Assembly: GCA_010672165.1 (NCBI GenBank)
Contig: JAAHHN010000013.1
Coordinates: forward strand, 1-58,117
DNA: 58,117 bases
Direction: 5' to 3'
Origin: Spirulina sp. SIO3F2
Lineage (GTDB): Bacteria; Cyanobacteriota; Cyanobacteriia; Cyanobacteriales; Spirulinaceae
Shown here: positions 54,268-58,117 of the stretch, in pieces
How positions within the stretch are numbered: the stretch's first letter is position 1
Layout of the letters: every line of letters begins with the position of its first letter
Program-made: the position numbers and the translations under genes
Notes under the pieces: model-generated
What the model saw: only the letters and a program-made list of their open reading frames with translations
Databases searched by the model: none
Told to the model about the DNA's origin: nothing

Positions 54268-55611
54268 TTATTGAACTTTTTTAAGGTGAGTGGTGACTTG
54301 ACCTCCAGCCTCAATGTGGAGTTGAATCTCAGCCTGCCGATAATTGTCTAACGATGAGACAAAGGGTTCACCCAAGCGAGGCATTGCTAGAAACGATAGA
54401 GATTCGGTGGACGCCGTATCTAGGGGACGCAAACGCACCAACGCTCCATCTGCACCAATTGTGAGGCGATACTTCACGCCAGCGGCAGGTAATGACCCAG
54501 TCGGCGATCGCTGGGCAAAATATTGTTGCACTTCTTGTACTTGGGGCAATGTCGGCGGAAATTCTGGCACAGTAGCATTTGCTGGAGAGCGAGGGGTGTT
54601 GCGGGGGGAATGAGCGCTTGCATCTGCGAATAGCTCCTCTGGCACATCAAGATTGTTTGTTCCTTCAGCAGATGCAGTCAGGGGGGATTCTATGGAATCG
54701 CTAGCACCTAAAGGGGGTAAGGGTGGAACTTGCGGGGCAGGCGGCGCAACAGCAACGAATTCCTCTTCTGACGTTGTTGAAGTAGATGGCGTTACTGCTT
54801 GTTGCGACTGAGACGGTTTAGAGTTGGCACGATTTGCTGAACTGCGAATCCCCACATTACTGGTATTAGGAGGTTGAGGACGGCCGGGAACTGTTACGCT
54901 GCCCGGTGGATTTAGTTTCCCGAGTTTCGCAAGCGCGTCGGGGAGCTGAGGTGTTGGCTGAGGGGAGGGCGCTGCTATGGGTGGGGGAGGGATCACTGCT
55001 TGCTCAGGACGAGGCTGGGCATCGATCGCAGGGGCGGTGGAGAGCACTGGTGTTAGGGAACGGCTGCGCTGCCAATATAATCCAGTGGCGATCGCCGCAA
55101 TCACCAAAAAAGATGAACCTAAGGCGATCGGTCGCCACGGCATAGAAGAGGTATTTTTCCAGAGGGCTTGCTCAGCTTGGGCTTGGGCATAGGTATCGAG
55201 AGCAAGCGCCAAATCTGCAAGCTGAGTAGCAGTTAGCAACAGTTGGGGCTGACTACTCGTCAAAGAACCACAGTGGAGCTCATGGGCAAGCAAGCCCCGC
55301 AGGCTTAAGGTGGGTGGGCTTTGGGCTTTGAGCACTTTGGTGACATTCCCTAGAAGTGGTATATCGGTTGTGGGTTGGGCCAGTAGGGTCGTGGTGAGAT
55401 AATGATTCACCATCTGATGCAGTTGTTGAATTTGTCTGGTATCGCCCTTGAGAACACCGGGCTCAGTCTCAGGTATCGGTGAAGAAAAGCGAATTTCCCA
55501 CAGTAATGAAGAGTCCCAAGCTGAACGCCGCCAAAATGTTAGCAACGAGCGCTGGGCTCGCACAATAAGGGAGCAGGATGGAAAATGAAAACGGCGCTCT
55601 AGGGTGAACAT
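54268..55611 (-). CDS. DUF4335 family protein
   Basis: 447 residues from ATG 55611. The N-terminal ~150 residues match the cyanobacteria-specific DUF4335 (FTLERRFHFPSCSLIVRA; LRGLLAHELHCGSL; LLTATQLADLALALDTYA). One membrane segment (PIALGSSFLVIAAIATGLYW, about 165-185) is followed by a long Pro/Ser-rich periplasmic linker and a C-terminal domain (VKYRLTIGADGALVRLRPLD) that reads like a repeat-containing beta domain. Function unknown. It follows the DUF3038 gene by 62 bases. Confidence 0.82.
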   Translation of the reverse strand: MFTLERRFHFPSCSLIVRAQRSLLTFWRRSAWDSSLLWEIRFSSPIPETEPGVLKGDTRQIQQLHQMVNHYLTTTLLAQPTTDIPLLGNVTKVLKAQSPPTLSLRGLLAHELHCGSLTSSQPQLLLTATQLADLALALDTYAQAQAEQALWKNTSSMPWRPIALGSSFLVIAAIATGLYWQRSRSLTPVLSTAPAIDAQPRPEQAVIPPPPIAAPSPQPTPQLPDALAKLGKLNPPGSVTVPGRPQPPNTSNVGIRSSANRANSKPSQSQQAVTPSTSTTSEEEFVAVAPPAPQVPPLPPLGASDSIESPLTASAEGTNNLDVPEELFADASAHSPRNTPRSPANATVPEFPPTLPQVQEVQQYFAQRSPTGSLPAAGVKYRLTIGADGALVRLRPLDTASTESLSFLAMPRLGEPFVSSLDNYRQAEIQLHIEAGGQVTTHLKKVQ

Positions 55612-55673
55612 CAGCAAAATTGAAAAATCTAAAGCTCAACAATAATAATTAAAAAAATCCAATGTTTCATAAT

Positions 55674-56267
55674 TTAAGACCAAGCAGCTAAATCAAATAG
55701 CGCCAACCACAACCGTCGTGCGCCTTGGGGAGAGCTGTAAAACAGCAGATCCACTAAAAGCTTTAAGGCTAGATGGTTCAGTTGCTGGATGTCTCCTGTG
55801 CCATTGGTTTTCATCCGTTCGGTATAGGTATTGCTAAAGCGATCGAGATAATCCCCCAGCAAGGCAGCTCGGTGGGGGTCTTTATTCTGGAGGGTCATTT
55901 GCTCAAGTAGACTCACTGCCCGTCGAATTTGCCCTTGGTGTTCCTGGGCTAAATACCCCACAATTAGAACGAGAGCGCGTGCCTCAGTCACATCTATTGT
56001 TTTGCGCCCGCTGGCACTCTGGCGCTGGGGATTGGCCTGGCGCAGCCGCCAGAGACTAACACGATCGCTAATCAAATTTTGAAGATCCAGGGTACTGGCT
56101 GCCTCTAAAATGGCTTCAGACCCTAAACCCGTTAGTGATTCCAACGCCAACAACACAATATCAAGATGCGCTTTGATATTGGCTAGCGTCTCATTGCCTG
56201 GCTCGTGGCTAGGTGGGAGTTCCAATTCCCTTGAAAAACCAATTGTCAGATCAGTGGATAAACTCAT
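55674..56267 (-). CDS. DUF3038 family protein
   Basis: 197 residues, soluble and all-helical. The DUF3038 segments are ANIKAHLDIVLLALESLTGLGSEA, VTEARALVLIVGYLAQEH and HLALKLLVDLLFYSS. Genes of this family are regularly paired with DUF4335 in cyanobacteria, as here. Function unknown. Confidence 0.85.
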   Translation of the reverse strand: MSLSTDLTIGFSRELELPPSHEPGNETLANIKAHLDIVLLALESLTGLGSEAILEAASTLDLQNLISDRVSLWRLRQANPQRQSASGRKTIDVTEARALVLIVGYLAQEHQGQIRRAVSLLEQMTLQNKDPHRAALLGDYLDRFSNTYTERMKTNGTGDIQQLNHLALKLLVDLLFYSSPQGARRLWLALFDLAAWS

Positions 56268-56482
56268 GGGTGCTCAATGCTCACCAAAAATGCTCACCAG
56301 AATTGATTCTGGCTAGGTCCCCCCCCTGAAATACTAGAGGAGCAAGAGATGAAAGTGGTATAGTTTCATTAAAGTTCATCCTGAGCGCCCCTCCAACAAT
56401 CAGTAGATTCAAGCAAACCCAGTCTAATCCGGTTGATTCCTGCTACTGAATGTCTCAATAAACTAACTCTTGTGGAGAGCTA

Positions 56483-58117
56483 ATGAACCAGGCCCGTGCC
56501 AAAAAATTGAAGTTAATGGTTGTGGATGATGAGCCAGATAATCTGGACTTGCTCTATCGCACATTCCGGCGAGACTTCAAGGTTTTTAAGGCTGATGGTG
56601 CCCTCAGCGCCCTGAAAATTCTCGACACAGAAGGCGAAATGTCGGTGATTATCTCTGATCAGCGGATGCCGGTTATGAATGGCACCGAGTTTCTGAGCAA
56701 GACCGTCGATCGCTTTCCGGATACCATCCGTATTCTACTGACGGGCTACACCGATGTTGAAGATCTTGTCGATGCAATTAACTCCGGTAAGGTTTTTAAG
56801 TACATCACAAAGCCTTGGAATCCTGAAAATCTAAAAGGCCTTGTTCAACAGGCCTCTGAAACCTATCTTGTCCTCAAAAAACGAACCAACGAACTGCGGC
56901 GTGCCCTACAACGGGAGGAGATACTCAATGTTGTTACCAGCACTATTCGAGAATCTCTAGATTATAAAAGCGTTTTGCAGGCTGTTGTAACCAGCATTAG
57001 TAATGCCTTCAACGCTAACATCAGTCTATTGCGATTGGTGGAAGGAAACACTTTACTCAATACCGATGAGTCGATCCAACCTGAGGATGCTGATGTTACG
57101 CCAGAGGAAGTGAGTTTAATGACTCAGGCGGCTCAGACAGCTCAAACTCACCACCAAATCACTAAAACCACAACTGAGGTTGCTGTCCCCTTGACTGTGC
57201 AACAGTCTGTGATTGCTGTACTTTACTTGCAGCAAGTTGATCCGCGGCAGACATTGCAAAACGAAGCTGATATCCAATTGCTGGAGTCTGTCGCTGACCA
57301 AGCTGCCCTGGCCATTTCCCAAGCTCGTCTATATCAGCAAACTCAACAGCAAGCTGAGAAAATGCGGGCTGAGCTTGAGGTGGCACGGCAGATTCAACGC
57401 AATTTGCTTCGGCAGGGCTGGGACGAGACTGGAGACGTCAATGTTCAAGCCAAATGCGATCCTGCCCGTGAAGTCGGCGGTGATTTTTTTGAGGTCTATG
57501 TTCATCCTCAAGGCGATGTTTGGCTGGCAGTGGGGGATGTGTCTGGCAAAGGAGTACCCGCGGCACTGTTTATGGCCAGCGCCATTTCCATTTTGCGGCG
57601 TGAACTCGCCCAAGAGGTTTCCCCCGAACCTGAGGCGGTGCTCAAGAACCTGAACAATACGATGAAGGAAGATCTCTTTAGCACCAATTGTTTTATCACC
57701 ATGGTTATTGCTCGCTACCGTCCCAGTGAGCACCATTTGGTCTATGCCAATGCTGGGCATCTCTATCCGATGGTTTGGTCCCATGCTCAAGTTGCTGGTC
57801 AATCCAGTACTGAGCCCCCAGCATACCTCAAGGATCGTGGCATCCCAGTTGGCATTCTGCCCCAATGGCGGGGCAAAATCGGTTCGGTTCAACTCAACAC
57901 GGGTGATGTCTTTCTCCTCACCAGCGATGGGATCACAGAAGCAACTGTACTGGCATCGCCAAATCCTGCCCAGTCTCCCCCACTTGAGCCGGGGCAAATG
58001 CTCAACCAGGAAGGCCTCTGGCAATTAATTGTTCAAGGCTCGGCTCCGTTCAATATCGAGGAACTCTTGCAACGGTTCCGCGATTGCACCAATCAAGAAC
58101 AAGAAGATGATCAAACC
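56483..58117 (+). CDS. REC-GAF-PP2C/SpoIIE phosphatase (3' end beyond window)
   Basis: The frame is open to the edge (545 codons, no stop). ATG 56483 has GGAG 6 bases before it. A receiver (about 9-130) has D15/D16 and acceptor D59 (IISDQRMPVMNG), followed by a GAF domain (about 155-285). A PP2C-like serine phosphatase of the RsbU/SpoIIE type comes next (about 300 on), with metal residues in REVGGDFFEVY and VGDVSGKGVPAAL, then YANAGHLYP and TSDGITEA. Response-regulator-controlled phosphatases of this type usually act on an anti-sigma-factor antagonist. No such partner is in view. Confidence 0.9.
   Translation, partial: MNQARAKKLKLMVVDDEPDNLDLLYRTFRRDFKVFKADGALSALKILDTEGEMSVIISDQRMPVMNGTEFLSKTVDRFPDTIRILLTGYTDVEDLVDAINSGKVFKYITKPWNPENLKGLVQQASETYLVLKKRTNELRRALQREEILNVVTSTIRESLDYKSVLQAVVTSISNAFNANISLLRLVEGNTLLNTDESIQPEDADVTPEEVSLMTQAAQTAQTHHQITKTTTEVAVPLTVQQSVIAVLYLQQVDPRQTLQNEADIQLLESVADQAALAISQARLYQQTQQQAEKMRAELEVARQIQRNLLRQGWDETGDVNVQAKCDPAREVGGDFFEVYVHPQGDVWLAVGDVSGKGVPAALFMASAISILRRELAQEVSPEPEAVLKNLNNTMKEDLFSTNCFITMVIARYRPSEHHLVYANAGHLYPMVWSHAQVAGQSSTEPPAYLKDRGIPVGILPQWRGKIGSVQLNTGDVFLLTSDGITEATVLASPNPAQSPPLEPGQMLNQEGLWQLIVQGSAPFNIEELLQRFRDCTNQEQEDDQT

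Overview
The window is chromosomal DNA of a cyanobacterium. The HIP1 octamer (GCGATCGC) and its core occur throughout, on both strands and inside genes. The gene content also fits: a tig-clpP-clpX string, asd-dapA-rnj, the DUF3038/DUF4335 pair, the pilus-taxis protein HmpF, a SelD fused to an NADH-dehydrogenase-like domain, and a pilH-pilI-pilJ-mlaE order. I cannot name genus or species. I see no phage, integrase, complete insertion sequence, CRISPR array or tRNA.

Layout. 1-12.6 kb is an accessory-looking stretch. It has two exported TPR-CHAT proteases (one cut by the window edge), three single PD-(D/E)XK-type or restriction-like proteins (one broken by an in-frame stop), sppA, a membrane-anchored beta-propeller and a TIGR03943-like membrane protein. 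12.7-16.6 kb holds an aldose-1-epimerase-like gene, a divergent pair (Cys-rich DPCAA-repeat exported protein and cupredoxin-like lipoprotein) and a GT4 glycosyltransferase. At 17.2 kb there is a rod-like RNA that I read as 6S RNA, ending in a strong terminator. It is followed by a large protein fusing a zinc-ribbon-like segment, a degenerate kinase, a membrane segment and a PstS-like binding domain. 20-25 kb has thioredoxin, small hypotheticals, a TPR protein and the selD fusion.

25-37 kb is mainly signalling and motility. It starts with an 800-residue multi-domain response regulator and a REC-histidine kinase. Then come the leftward pilH-pilI-pilJ-mlaE operon and rightward hmpF. Between pilH and hmpF is a 1.2-kb gap without genes. 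It contains a roughly 385-nt element closed by a 15-bp long-range inverted repeat with several internal hairpins, one of them capped by a GNRA-type loop. This is the best candidate here for something undescribed. 37-41 kb is an AtzG-like/AtzE-like amidase/FAD oxidoreductase operon, a muconolactone-isomerase-family protein and an alpha/beta hydrolase.

41-50 kb is housekeeping: proteostasis (clpX, clpP, tig, leftward), then lysine-branch biosynthesis and RNA processing (asd, dapA, rnj, rightward). 50-58 kb has two unrecognised genes, a polytopic glycosyltransferase-like protein, a CbiM-type Ni/Co uptake component with an accessory exported protein, DUF4335/DUF3038, and a REC-GAF-PP2C phosphatase that runs off the right edge.

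All assignments come from reading the translated sequence and known motifs. No database search, structure prediction or folding program was run.
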